A stretch of 64,000 bases of DNA, taken from NCBI GenBank assembly GCA_937864115.1, contig CALMII010000041.1, positions 1-64,000 on the forward strand, read 5' to 3'. This DNA is from an uncultured Steroidobacter sp. GTDB taxonomy: Bacteria; Pseudomonadota; Gammaproteobacteria; Steroidobacterales; Steroidobacteraceae. How positions within the stretch are numbered: the stretch's first letter is position 1; each line of letters opens with the position of its first letter. The position numbers and the translations under genes were made by a program. A model generated the notes under the pieces. The model was not told the DNA's origin, did not search any database, and saw nothing but the letters and a program-made list of their open reading frames with translations. Positions 32,996 to 42,342 of the stretch are shown here, in pieces.

Positions 32996-33316
32996 ATGGC
33001 GAAGATCACGTACGTCGAGTTCAGCGGCAAGGAGCATGTGCTCGACATCGCGCCCGGCACGAGCGTCATGCAGGGCGCGATCAACCACAATGTCCGCGGC
33101 ATCATCGCGGAGTGCGGCGGCGCGTGTTCGTGCGCCACCTGTCACGTCCATGTCGACGATGCCTGGGTCGAGCGGCTCGAAGCCAGGAGCGACATGGAAG
33201 ATGCGATGCTCGAGGCCGTCGTCGAACTGCAGCCGAACAGCCGGCTGTCCTGCCAGATCAAGGTGACCGATGCGCTCGACGGTCTGGTCGTACGCATGCC
33301 CGCGAAGCAGGTGTAA
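32996..33316 (+). CDS. Adrenodoxin-type [2Fe-2S] ferredoxin
   Basis: A 106-residue ferredoxin with cluster ligands Cys40, Cys46, Cys49 and Cys86 (pattern C-x5-C-x2-C...C) and the acidic helix around MEDAMLEAV. It is the natural redox partner of the P450 gene just upstream (30-nt gap, AGGAG ribosome binding site). A ferredoxin reductase is not present in this window. Confidence 0.95.
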   Translation: MAKITYVEFSGKEHVLDIAPGTSVMQGAINHNVRGIIAECGGACSCATCHVHVDDAWVERLEARSDMEDAMLEAVVELQPNSRLSCQIKVTDALDGLVVRMPAKQV

Positions 33317-33439
33317 CAGTCGCTTTACAACCGCAATGGTTGCTTACAACTTCGCCATGATGTGAAAGGCTTCGCCGCGCCGCGTGGCTTAGTTTCCGGA
33401 GCTCATCGGATCGCATGATCCGTTTCTCTGGAGCAGTTC

Positions 33440-34756
33440 ATGAAGGTGTTGAAGGCGCTGGCAGCGGTTCTCCCGCTGGCCCTGTTTCTCGGTGCGTGCA
33501 ATCTCGATGACATCAAGGGCGGCGACGACGACAAGAACAAGGCCAGCCTGCGCCTGCTGAACCTGAGTCCGGGATATCAGTCCCTGGATCTTTACGCCAA
33601 CGACGGCACCAGCAGCGACGAACTGAAACTGGAAGCCGTCGGCTACAACACGATGAGCGACTACGCGTCGTTCGCTGACGCCACGTACTCGCTCAAGCTG
33701 CGGCGTGCCGGCGTCAGCAGCACCCTGCAGACGCTGAGCAGCGCCAAGCTGGTCGAGGATTCGCATACCGTGCTGGTGGCGTACGGTTCGAACGGACATT
33801 TCGGCTCGGTGGTGTTCAACGAGGACGCGAGCGATGCCGGCAGCGGCGAGAGCAAGATCATCCTCGTCAACACCGGCGAGGCCGGTTCGCTGAGCGTGTA
33901 CCTGACCGGCGAGTCCGTCGCGCTGGAAGACGCGACGCCCCAGTTCAGCGGCGTGGCGCACGGCAGTGCCGCATCGGCCGTCATCGTGGAAAGCGGAACC
34001 TATCGCCTGCGGGTCACTGGCGCCGGCGATACCGCCGACGTGCGCCTGGATCTTGCCGAGGTGGCTTTCAAGGAGAAGGAAGTGACGGCCCTGCTGCTCT
34101 CGGCCACGCAGGGCGGCGTGCTGGTGAACGCCGTGCTGTTGCCGCAGCAGGGCAGCCCCACGCTTCTCAACAACAGCAAGGCGCGCATCCGCGGCGCCGT
34201 CGGCATCGCCAATGGCACCAGCGTGACGGCGAAAGTCGGCAGCGTTTCCCTGCTGTCGAACGCGGGCATCGGCGTGATCGGCAGCCGCTACAGCCAGGTG
34301 GAAGCCGGTACGGCGACGGTGTCGGTCGCCGTCGACGGCACGGCGCTCAGCGTGCCCGCGGCGACGCTCGCTGCCGGCGGCGACTACACGCTGCTGGTGT
34401 GGAGCAATACGACGAATGGCGCGCAGACCACGCTGATCAGCGACGACAACCGCCTGCCGGTGACCAGCGGCAAAGCCAAGGTCCGCATCATCAACGGCGT
34501 CTCGGGACTCGAAGCGCCGATCACGCTCTCGGTCGATTACTCGCCGCTCATCGAAGGCATCGCGCTGGGTACGGCCTCGTCCTTCGTCGAAGTGGACGGC
34601 GGCCTCAACTACCAGTTCGACATCGCCAACGGCGACACGGGCGTCAATCTGTTCACGCGCACCGGCACCTCGATGCAGACCGGCAGCGTGTACACCATGT
34701 TCATGCATGGCGGCGGCACGAGCGCCGTCGGTGCGACGCTGCGCAAGGATCGATAG
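33440..34756 (+). CDS. DUF4397 lipoprotein
   Basis: A 438-residue lipoprotein (lipobox L-G-A-C, Cys20). It has repeated DUF4397 beta domains: strand-rich units around residues 36-130, 140-240 and 265-430 (ASLRLLNLSPGYQSLDLYAN; KVRIINGVSGLEAPITLSVD). The function of DUF4397 is unknown; the proteins are surface- or envelope-anchored. GGAG precedes the start. A strong 12-bp stem at 34763-34798 follows the stop. Confidence 0.9.
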   Translation: MKVLKALAAVLPLALFLGACNLDDIKGGDDDKNKASLRLLNLSPGYQSLDLYANDGTSSDELKLEAVGYNTMSDYASFADATYSLKLRRAGVSSTLQTLSSAKLVEDSHTVLVAYGSNGHFGSVVFNEDASDAGSGESKIILVNTGEAGSLSVYLTGESVALEDATPQFSGVAHGSAASAVIVESGTYRLRVTGAGDTADVRLDLAEVAFKEKEVTALLLSATQGGVLVNAVLLPQQGSPTLLNNSKARIRGAVGIANGTSVTAKVGSVSLLSNAGIGVIGSRYSQVEAGTATVSVAVDGTALSVPAATLAAGGDYTLLVWSNTTNGAQTTLISDDNRLPVTSGKAKVRIINGVSGLEAPITLSVDYSPLIEGIALGTASSFVEVDGGLNYQFDIANGDTGVNLFTRTGTSMQTGSVYTMFMHGGGTSAVGATLRKDR

Positions 34757-34762
34757 CGCGGA

Positions 34763-34798
34763 GGAGGGGCGCGATCTTTTCCTTCCTCGCGCCCCTCC
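34763..34798 (+). terminator. Terminator-like stem-loop after the DUF4397 gene
   Basis: GGAGGGGCGCGA (34763-34774) pairs perfectly with TCGCGCCCCTCC (34787-34798), loop 12 nt. No run of T follows, so it may be a Rho-linked 3' end or a transcript-stabilising hairpin. Confidence 0.5.
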
Positions 34799-34962
34799 CG
34801 GGAAGAACGTACATCTGCGTTACAGATCCGCTGCGTATGCGCAACGGATTTCCGCAACGTCCTGCAACACCATTTCAGGTGCGGTTCATTCCCGGTCGCC
34901 AGACTGCGTCGGTATCGCTCGCTGGCCGTCGAGCTGAAGGGTTGCAACGACATCGTCCCGCT

Positions 34963-35682
34963 ATGACGAATCTCCCGCACATTCTCGTCGTCGACGACGA
35001 TCACCAGATCCGCAGCCTGTTGACCCGGTACCTGAACATGAATTCGCTGCGCGCGACGGCCGTGGCGGATGCCACGGCACTCGACCGCGTGCTGGCCAAC
35101 GAACGCGCCGATCTCGTCGTGCTCGACGTCATGCTGCCCGGCGAGGATGGCCTGTCCGTGTGCCGCCGCCTGCGTGCCGAGGATCGCGCGCCCGTCATCA
35201 TGCTGACGGCCCGCGACAGCGAACTCGATCGCATCGTCGGGCTCGAAGTCGGCGCCGAGGATTACATGGCGAAACCGTTCAATCCGCGCGAACTGCTGGC
35301 GCGGATCCGCAACGTGCTGCGTCGGGTGGAACGGTCGATCCGCCGACCGGTGGCCAGCACGCGCGCCCGCTATCGCTTTGCCGGCTGGACGTTCGACACG
35401 GTCTCGCGCAACCTGCTGAATGCCGAAGGTCAGCGATTGCACCTAGCCGGTTCCGAGTACGAGTTGCTGCATGCGCTGGTCGCTCACGCCAATTGCGTGC
35501 TGAGCCGCGACCAGCTCATCGAGATCACGCGCGGACGCGCTGCCGATCCGTTCGATCGCAGCATCGATGTCATCGTCAGCCGGCTGCGTCAGCGACTCGG
35601 CGACGACGCCCGCGAACCGCGCATCATCAAGTCGGTGTATCGCAAGGGTTACGTCTTCGCCACCGCGCTCGAAGTGGAGTGA
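34963..35682 (+). CDS. OmpR-family response regulator (orphan)
   Basis: A 239-residue regulator. The receiver has the acidic cluster Asp11-Asp13, phospho-acceptor Asp55 (LVVLDVMLPG) and Lys in YMAKPFNP; the C-terminal winged helix ends with IDVIVSRLRQRLGDD and IIKSVYRKGYVF, the OmpR pattern. No histidine kinase is adjacent, so the partner is elsewhere. ATG 34963 was preferred because it gives the standard receiver N-terminus. Confidence 0.93.
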   Translation: MTNLPHILVVDDDHQIRSLLTRYLNMNSLRATAVADATALDRVLANERADLVVLDVMLPGEDGLSVCRRLRAEDRAPVIMLTARDSELDRIVGLEVGAEDYMAKPFNPRELLARIRNVLRRVERSIRRPVASTRARYRFAGWTFDTVSRNLLNAEGQRLHLAGSEYELLHALVAHANCVLSRDQLIEITRGRAADPFDRSIDVIVSRLRQRLGDDAREPRIIKSVYRKGYVFATALEVE

Positions 35683-35699
35683 TCCTGCCGGTCGCTCCG

Positions 35700-36908
35700 C
35701 TACATCGTCCGCTTGAGATAGCCGAACAGCGCCGGATGCCGAGTCTGCAGCTCGCGCCGCAGCGACAGTTCTTCGTCCTTGCGGCCGGCGCGCCGCGCCT
35801 GCAGCAGTCGATGAACGCTGCGGTACTGCGCTTCGCCGCGTGTCTCGCCCGCGGCGAGTTCCAGCGGCAGGTGCTGAACCAGGCCGGCTTCGTGCAGCAG
35901 CAGCCACGCGGGAAAGTCGGCGGCGTTCAGTTCGATGTCGTCTTCGCTGTCGAGGAAACGGCGCCACAGGGCGGTGACGCCGGTATCCGGCTGCGTCTTC
36001 GACTCCAGCGCCTGTTCGGCCTGCGCAGGATGCTGCCAGCACAAATGACACCAGGCGGTGAGCGCCTCGATGCGCTGCTGACGATAGAACGCACTGTGAG
36101 CGAGGCGCAGGCACAACTCGGCGTGCCGCGGCCAGTCCGCGTCGCTGCGCACGCATTCGCTCACGCCGGCCCAGTCCTGCGCCTGGCTGAGGGCATGACT
36201 GCGATGAAGCAGCGGTTCGTCGGGCGAGAACGGCCGGTCCTGCAGCCGCTGCGCGAGCCGGCTCCACAGCGGCGAGAGCAGATCCCGCGACTGCGTGCCC
36301 AGCAGGCGTTTCGCATGCGGCGCGATTTTCTGCAGGAATGCCAGCGACTGCGCGGCGTCGGTCGCCGGCTGGTTCAGGCTCAGCAGCGCCGTCAGCAGTT
36401 GATCGAAGGCGGGCAGGTCGGTGTTGTTCGGCGCCTGCGCATACAGGCGATCGAGCAGGCGCTGCGCCTCGGCGGCATTGCGCGACGACAGCGCCTGCGC
36501 GATGCCGTTCGTGAGCGCGACGACGGGATTGTCGAAGAACAGATCCATCTGCGGCACGCTCTGCGCCGGCACGAAGCGCGTGGCGATCAGCCGGTGCAGT
36601 TTGCCGTCGGCGCTGACGCGCAGCGGTTTCGCAGCCGCTCCCGATTGCCAGGTGTGGAATTCCTGCGCCTGCTCGACCAGGCCGATGCTGCGCGCATACG
36701 CGTTGACGGCTTCGACCTGCGCACGGATTTTTTCCGCACTGCCCATCAGCACGTCGTCGAGCAGTTCGATCTCGCCGCGGCGCCACGATTCGTAGTCGGC
36801 GTAGGTCAGCCGGCCGCAGTTGATCAGCAGTTCCAGCGGCGCGAAGCCGCCCTGTTCCATGAGTTGCGCATCCACCTGCGCCTGCAGGGCCGGGTCGAGT
36901 CGGGTCAT
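35700..36908 (-). CDS. Protein of unknown function coupled to a SNF2 helicase
   Basis: Not recognised. A 402-residue, probably all-helical protein. The N-terminal 70 residues (LMEQGGFAPLELLINCGRLT; YESWRRGEIELLDDVLMG) form one domain, a short beta stretch HTWQSGAAAKPLRVS follows, and the rest reads like TPR/HEAT-type helical repeats (AEAQRLLDRLYAQAPNNTDL; AELCLRLAHSAFYRQQRIEA). No membrane segment. Its ATG overlaps the stop of the SNF2 helicase by 4 nt (ATGA), so the two proteins are made together and probably interact. Confidence 0.8.
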   Translation of the reverse strand: MTRLDPALQAQVDAQLMEQGGFAPLELLINCGRLTYADYESWRRGEIELLDDVLMGSAEKIRAQVEAVNAYARSIGLVEQAQEFHTWQSGAAAKPLRVSADGKLHRLIATRFVPAQSVPQMDLFFDNPVVALTNGIAQALSSRNAAEAQRLLDRLYAQAPNNTDLPAFDQLLTALLSLNQPATDAAQSLAFLQKIAPHAKRLLGTQSRDLLSPLWSRLAQRLQDRPFSPDEPLLHRSHALSQAQDWAGVSECVRSDADWPRHAELCLRLAHSAFYRQQRIEALTAWCHLCWQHPAQAEQALESKTQPDTGVTALWRRFLDSEDDIELNAADFPAWLLLHEAGLVQHLPLELAAGETRGEAQYRSVHRLLQARRAGRKDEELSLRRELQTRHPALFGYLKRTM

Positions 36909-39900
36909 GACAGCAGCAGTTTCTCCAGGTCGGCAGCGCTGAGCTGCGTGGGCGAGGCGTTCGCGTCCGAATACATCTGGCTCGCCAGCGCGCGTTTGTC
37001 GTCCTGCAGCTGCAGGATCTTCTCTTCCACCGTGCCTGCGGCGATGAGCCGGTACACGAACACCGGCTGCTGCTGGCCGATGCGATGGGCGCGATCGGTG
37101 GCCTGTGCTTCGGCGGCGGGATTCCACCAGGGATCGTAGTGGATCACGGTGTCTGCGGCGGTGAGGTTGAGGCCGGTGCCGCCGGCCTTGAGACTGATCA
37201 GGAACAGCGGCACGTTGCCGCGCTGGAAGCGCTCGACCACCTCGGTGCGATTGCGCGTCGCGCCGGTCAGCAGGCAGTACGGGATGCCGAGTTCACGCAC
37301 TGCGTGTTCGATGAGTTCCAGCATGCTCGTGAACTGCGAGAACAGCAGGATGCGCCGGCCCTCGGCCACCAGTTCCGGCAGCACGGTCGTGAGCCAGTCC
37401 ATCTTGGCCGACGGAATCTGGCGCGTGTCCGCGTCGCTGCCGACCAGCCGCGGATCGCAGCAGGCCTGTCGCAGTTTCAGCAGGGCGTCCAGCATCGTGA
37501 TGTGGCTGCGCGCCAGTCCCTGCTGTTCGATGGCTTCGCGCACGCGTGCGTGCATCGCAAGGCGAATGCCGTCGTAGAAATCGCGCTGGCGTTCGTCGAG
37601 CAGGATCGATTCGACGATCTGGGTCTTCTCCGGCAGATCGCGAGCGACCGCATCCTTGGTACGACGCAGCACGAATGGCGCGATGCGCTCGGCGAGCGCG
37701 GCGGCGCGCTGCCGGTTGCCGTTGCGTTCGATGGGCATGCGGTAGTGACGCTGGAATGCCTTCTCGCTGCCGAGCAGTCCGGGCTGGATGAAATCGAACA
37801 GCGACCACAGTTCGCCGAGATGATTCTCCATCGGCGTGCCGGTGAGACAGAGCCGGTGACGCGCGCGCAGCGCCCGCGCCATCTGCGACACCCTGGCGCG
37901 CGGACTCTTGATGGTCTGGGCCTCGTCCAGGACAACGAAATCGAATTCGTGCGCGAGCAGCGCCTCGCCGTCGAGCTGCAGCGACGGATAGCCGACGACC
38001 ACGACGTCGACACTGCGGATCCGGTGAAACAGTTCGCGGCGTCGCGCGCCATGCAATGTCAGCACTTCCAGTGCAGGCGCGAAGGTGCGCAGCTCGTGTT
38101 GCCAGTTGCCGATGACGCTCACGGGCGCAACGATCAGCGACGGACCGCGCAGCCGTCCCTGTTCCTTTTCGATCGACAGATGCGCGAGCGCCTGCACGGT
38201 CTTGCCGAGGCCCATGTCGTCCGCGAGGATGCCGCCCCAGGCGAAGCGGCGCAGGAACTGCAGCCAGCCGAGGCCTTCTTCCTGATAGCCGCGCAGCGTG
38301 GCCCTGAACGAGGCGGGCGCCGGCAGCGGTGCGATGCCCTTGAATGCTTCCAGCTCGCGCAGGCGCTGCTGCAGCGTTTCGTCTTCCGACTGCAACGATG
38401 GCAGTTGCAGCGCCTGCACCAGCGGCGCCAGCCGGCTGGCGTGTCCGAACGGCAGCGACAATGCATTGCGCTTGTTGAGGCTGTCGCGATCGAACAGTTC
38501 GACCAGCGTGTCGCTGATGCGCCGGACGCGTTCGAGTTCGAGCGGCAGGTAGCGACCGTCTTCGAGACGCACCATGAGGAAGTCGCCGACGACGCAGTAC
38601 GCATCGCCGCTCGCCGTATTCGCCTGCAGATACGCCACCAGCGCCGGCAGCAGGTTGACCGGCGTGCCTTCCACCGCGATCCCCAGGCGCAGGTCGAACC
38701 AGCGGTCGTCGCCCGGTACGCCGAGGTCCGCGTACCACTGGTCGGCCCGTGCGATGCGATAGGGGAATGACTCGTCGCACTGCACGCTCCAGCCGTCGGC
38801 TTCGAGAGCAGGCATGGCTTCGAGCATGAAGCCGAGCCACTCGCGTGCGCCCTGCAGCGCGTGCGGCAGTACGCGATCGAGGCGTGAACGCAGTTCGCGT
38901 TCGCGGCTGCGGTTGCGTTCGAATTCCCGGACGATGCCGGGATCATCGGGGTCGAGCAGTCGCGCGAGTCCGCGGCCGTCGTCCGTCGCGTGATCGATGG
39001 CAACGCCGTCGTACAGAAGATGCAGCGTGCCGGCGGGTCCGGCCGTCAGGATCAATTGCGGCCGCAATTCCGAGAAGGCGTGCGGCCTGACGTGCAACGT
39101 GCGCGGCGCGGGAAACGACGCGCCGGCGATCTCCCGCACGATGTGCGTCACGCGTTCCGGCGGCGCCGGCGGTTGATTCCAGAAGCGTCGCAGCAGCGGC
39201 GCCGCACAGTCCGGTTCGAGCGAGCCCCATTCGTTCGTCGCGGCGTCCACATACAGCGGCGGTTCGGCGGACGCGAAGATGCCGACCGCGGGATCGGTCT
39301 CGCACGCCACGAACTGATCGCCGCGTGCCGTCGTCCGCCAGACGAAGTGGCCCGGACGAGGATCGCCCCGTCGCAGCGGCCGACGCTGAAAGCTCTGCCA
39401 GTACGCGCGCCCCGTGCGCGTGAGCTGCTGCAGGACATCCGCGGCCGCAGCGCCGTCGAGCGTCCAGGGCCCGGCAGCGGACTGATGCGCGAGGCGCCGC
39501 AGGATCGTCGCATCGTCGGCATCGACATACCGCGGCAGATCGTCGCTGCCTGCGCCGGCGCGATGCGCGAATGCGCACAGATCCTGCGGCTGTTCGTCAG
39601 CACCGGAAAGCCGGCCCACCGATACGGAAACACGCAATGTGCCGGCCGCTGCATCGCAGAGATAGAAAAGCTGTTGTGCCCGTGTGCCGACGTTCGATGC
39701 AGACGCAGCCGCCGCCGTTCGCGATGTCGTCGCCGCCGGCTGGGCGATCGAGTGGGCCGCTGCCAGCGAGACCGCTGCCGCATGCACGCAGAGCGGGGGC
39801 GCGCCGCAACTGCATTCCGCCTGCAGATGCGGTGCGTCGGCGCTGTACTGCACGTACACGCGCGCGTTGTTGCCGGCGACGCCGGTCACCACGCCGCCGT

Positions 39901-40021
39901 CCTGGAGCACGCGCACTTTGCTGACATGGCCGGCGTCGATGAGCTGCTGTGCAGCCCCGGCGAGCGGCTCGCCGAGCAGCACACGCAGTCGTTCTCCAGA
40001 CATCGGCAGGGGACGGGTCAA
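36905..40021 (-). CDS. SWIM-type zinc finger SNF2 helicase
   Basis: A 1038-residue ATPase. Near the N-terminus is a SWIM zinc finger with Cys70, Cys72, Cys78, His80 (CSCGAPPLCVH). The SNF2 core starts near residue 570: Walker A DDMGLGKT (Lys607), DEAQ box VVLDEAQT, LCLTGTPMENHLGEL, and the C-terminal helicase lobe (LFSQFTSMLELIE; SLKAGGTGLNLT; RAHRIGQQQPV). It probably remodels nucleoprotein; in bacteria, SWIM-SNF2 proteins are linked to transcription recovery (RapA-like) or phage defence. There is no nuclease domain. The 3' partner gene overlaps by 4 bp. Transcribed divergently from the sterol-desaturase-family gene. Confidence 0.93.
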   Translation of the reverse strand: MTRPLPMSGERLRVLLGEPLAGAAQQLIDAGHVSKVRVLQDGGVVTGVAGNNARVYVQYSADAPHLQAECSCGAPPLCVHAAAVSLAAAHSIAQPAATTSRTAAAASASNVGTRAQQLFYLCDAAAGTLRVSVSVGRLSGADEQPQDLCAFAHRAGAGSDDLPRYVDADDATILRRLAHQSAAGPWTLDGAAAADVLQQLTRTGRAYWQSFQRRPLRRGDPRPGHFVWRTTARGDQFVACETDPAVGIFASAEPPLYVDAATNEWGSLEPDCAAPLLRRFWNQPPAPPERVTHIVREIAGASFPAPRTLHVRPHAFSELRPQLILTAGPAGTLHLLYDGVAIDHATDDGRGLARLLDPDDPGIVREFERNRSRERELRSRLDRVLPHALQGAREWLGFMLEAMPALEADGWSVQCDESFPYRIARADQWYADLGVPGDDRWFDLRLGIAVEGTPVNLLPALVAYLQANTASGDAYCVVGDFLMVRLEDGRYLPLELERVRRISDTLVELFDRDSLNKRNALSLPFGHASRLAPLVQALQLPSLQSEDETLQQRLRELEAFKGIAPLPAPASFRATLRGYQEEGLGWLQFLRRFAWGGILADDMGLGKTVQALAHLSIEKEQGRLRGPSLIVAPVSVIGNWQHELRTFAPALEVLTLHGARRRELFHRIRSVDVVVVGYPSLQLDGEALLAHEFDFVVLDEAQTIKSPRARVSQMARALRARHRLCLTGTPMENHLGELWSLFDFIQPGLLGSEKAFQRHYRMPIERNGNRQRAAALAERIAPFVLRRTKDAVARDLPEKTQIVESILLDERQRDFYDGIRLAMHARVREAIEQQGLARSHITMLDALLKLRQACCDPRLVGSDADTRQIPSAKMDWLTTVLPELVAEGRRILLFSQFTSMLELIEHAVRELGIPYCLLTGATRNRTEVVERFQRGNVPLFLISLKAGGTGLNLTAADTVIHYDPWWNPAAEAQATDRAHRIGQQQPVFVYRLIAAGTVEEKILQLQDDKRALASQMYSDANASPTQLSAADLEKLLLS

Positions 40022-40305
40022 TGCATCGTCGCCGGAAAAAAAGGGCGCGCATTGTCGCCGGAATGAAGCGGTGTCACCACCGCATGCGAACGGCTCATCT
40101 GCCGCTGCGCGACCGTGTGCGTCGCGCAGCGATACGACTAATGAAATGCCGCGACATCCGCGCGCAGGAGCAAACCCTTGAATCCTCGACGCGCAGCACA
40201 GTTGCAGTCACTGGAGTTGGCCCTCCCGAAGGCCCCGCCGCATAATGAGGAACCTAAGTAGTTTGTCCCGGCCGTCCGCCGGGCGTTCCATAGACAAGGT
40301 GCGGT

Positions 40306-41112
40306 ATGGGCCTGAAGGATTGGATCATTCAGTACAGTCCCCTCTCTTACTGGCTGGTCGCCTTCATCGTGACCGGCTTCGCCGTGGCCCTCTATCGCGG
40401 CTGGTTCAAGGCCCGCAAGATCCAGCCCAAGGGCTTCAAGTGGACCATCTTCCGCAACGAAGCCATCTACGGAACCATCAACGTCGCGGTGTCTTCGACC
40501 TTCCTGGTGTGGATCACCAAGGTCGGCACGGAATCGGGCGTCATCGCCTTCCATCACGAGCCGGCCGCGTGGTGGGTGATCGCGCTCGAATACGCCCTGT
40601 ACTTCTTCCTGTTCGACACCTGGTTCTACTGGCTGCATCGCTGGATGCACAACGAGCCGTTCTATTCGCTGATCCACAAGATTCATCACAAGTCGACGTC
40701 GCCCAACCTGCTGACGACGATCTCGGTCAATCCGCTCGAATCGCTGGTCAACGGCGGCTTCGTGCCGCTGTTCACCGCCGTGTTCACGGTCCACAGCGAG
40801 ACCATGCTGCTGATCACGCCGACCAACATCATCATGGGCCTGTACGTGCACTCGGGTTACGAGTTCCTGCCGCGCTGGTGGAACAAGACCTGGGCGACGA
40901 AGTGGTTCATCACCGCGACCTTCCACGATCAGCACCACAAATACTTCCGCTGGAATTTCGGCGGCTACACGACGATCTGGGACTACGTCTGCAACACCAG
41001 GCGGACCAACTACGAGTCCGACTTCGACCAGATCAAGGCGCGTGCCGCCACATCGAAGGCCATCGCGCCGCCGGCCGTGGCTGCGCAGAGCAGCAGCGCG
41101 GCGCAGGGTTGA
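40306..41112 (+). CDS. Sterol desaturase/fatty acid hydroxylase superfamily enzyme
   Basis: An integral membrane di-iron enzyme of 268 residues with three histidine motifs, HRWMH near 111, HKIHH near 125 and HDQHH near 207, and four membrane helices. It hydroxylates or desaturates lipids or sterol-like substrates; the substrate is unknown. AAGGT stands before the ATG. The C-terminus is an Ala/Gln-rich tail. A long inverted repeat follows the stop. Confidence 0.92.
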   Translation: MGLKDWIIQYSPLSYWLVAFIVTGFAVALYRGWFKARKIQPKGFKWTIFRNEAIYGTINVAVSSTFLVWITKVGTESGVIAFHHEPAAWWVIALEYALYFFLFDTWFYWLHRWMHNEPFYSLIHKIHHKSTSPNLLTTISVNPLESLVNGGFVPLFTAVFTVHSETMLLITPTNIIMGLYVHSGYEFLPRWWNKTWATKWFITATFHDQHHKYFRWNFGGYTTIWDYVCNTRRTNYESDFDQIKARAATSKAIAPPAVAAQSSSAAQG

Positions 41113-41126
41113 GCCTGAAGAGGAAA

Positions 41127-41235
41127 AAGAATTTCCACGGGGAGGAATGGGGACACGGGGGACACGGGGACAAGAAATTTTCTGTTCCGAACCCCGTGTT
41201 CCCCGTGTCCCCATTCCTCCCCCGTGGAAATTCTT
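41127..41235. repeat. Long inverted repeat between convergent genes
   Basis: Two arms of about 44 nt (41127-41170 and 41192-41235) that are near-perfect reverse complements, with a ~20-nt loop. The arms contain AATTTCCACGGGG-AGGAATGG and GGGGACACGGGG. Would make a very stable hairpin in both transcripts and may serve as a bidirectional terminator or be a mobile element of its own kind. Not a copy of the A or B families. Confidence 0.85.
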
Positions 41236-41270
41236 CTTTCTGAACTCCGTGTGAAACTCCGTTTCCGTTC

Positions 41271-42089
41271 TCAGTAGCTGTGCTCCGGCCCCGGGAAGGA
41301 GCCGTCCTTCACCGCCTTCACGTACGCCTCGAACGCACCGCGGATTCCGGTGCGGCTTTCGGCGAGGAAGTTCTTCACGAACTTCGGCACCTTGATGTCG
41401 GGCGGGGTGATGCCGAGCAGGTCGTGCATCACCATGATCTGTGCGTCGACGTGCCTGCCCGCGCCGATGCCGATGACGGGAATGCGCAGCTTCTCGGTGA
41501 TGCGCTGGGCGAGCGGGGCGGGAATGGCTTCGAGCAGCAGCAGGCTCGCGCCGGCCTGTTCGAGAAACAGTGCCTCGTCGAGAATGGTCTGTGCCTGATC
41601 GGGATCGCGGCCCTGGACGCGAAAGCCGCCGAAGCGGTTGATCGACTGCGGCGTCAGGCCCATGTGCGCGCACACCGGAATGCCGCGTTCCACCAGCAGC
41701 CGCGTCGATTCCGCGATCCAGCGTCCGCCTTCCAGTTTCACGACATGCGCGCCGGCGCGCATGATCTGTGCGGCGTTCTCGAGCGTCAGGCCTTCCGAGT
41801 AGTAACTCATGAACGGCATGTCGCCCATGATCAGCGCGCCGCGATTGCCGCGCCGCACGGTGTCGAGGTGATACAGGATGTTCTCCATCGTCACCGGCAG
41901 CGTCGAATCGTGACCCTGCACGACCATGCCGAGCGAATCGCCGACCAGCAGGACTTCGACGCCGGCACTGCTGGCGATTTCCGCGAACGTGGCGTCGTAC
42001 GCCGTGGCGCACGCAAAGCGTTCCGACTTGCGTTTGATTGCTTCGAGTGTCTTCAGCGTGACCTTGGCAACGGAACTGGTGCTGGACAT
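41271..42089 (-). CDS. panB: 3-methyl-2-oxobutanoate hydroxymethyltransferase (ketopantoate)
   Basis: The first step of pantothenate synthesis: methylene-tetrahydrofolate plus alpha-ketoisovalerate to ketopantoate. The 272-residue protein matches PanB throughout: VLLVGDSLGMVVQGHDSTLP, KLEGG, CAHMGLTPQ, and VIGIGAG with metal and substrate residues intact. GGGAGA precedes the ATG at 42089. panC and panD are not beside it, so the pathway genes are dispersed. Confidence 0.97.
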   Translation of the reverse strand: MSSTSSVAKVTLKTLEAIKRKSERFACATAYDATFAEIASSAGVEVLLVGDSLGMVVQGHDSTLPVTMENILYHLDTVRRGNRGALIMGDMPFMSYYSEGLTLENAAQIMRAGAHVVKLEGGRWIAESTRLLVERGIPVCAHMGLTPQSINRFGGFRVQGRDPDQAQTILDEALFLEQAGASLLLLEAIPAPLAQRITEKLRIPVIGIGAGRHVDAQIMVMHDLLGITPPDIKVPKFVKNFLAESRTGIRGAFEAYVKAVKDGSFPGPEHSY

Positions 42090-42342
42090 GGCGATCTCCC
42101 GTGGCGTGCGGCGGCAGGGTCGGCAGAAAAGCCTGCGCATGGTACAGGCAGGCGCGGGCACACGCCGCGGATGCGTGTGAACTGGATCACAGGCATCCGG
42201 TCGCGATTGCTCGAATACGCCCTGTCGCCGCTCAGGCATTTCCCTCGAGAACGGGCTTCTGTTCAAGGACCTAGAAATCGCTCGCGGAATTCGCCCGGGC
42301 GGCTCACTAGCGTACGCGGCGTTCACGGCTCCCGGGTTCGAA

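Noticed and set aside
31313..33151. Open frame opposite P450 and ferredoxin
   Set aside because: Crosses three real genes and has Arg/His-rich shadow composition.
35700..40021. DISARM-type defence system around the SNF2 helicase
   Set aside because: The required DUF1998, methyltransferase and phospholipase-D genes are absent.
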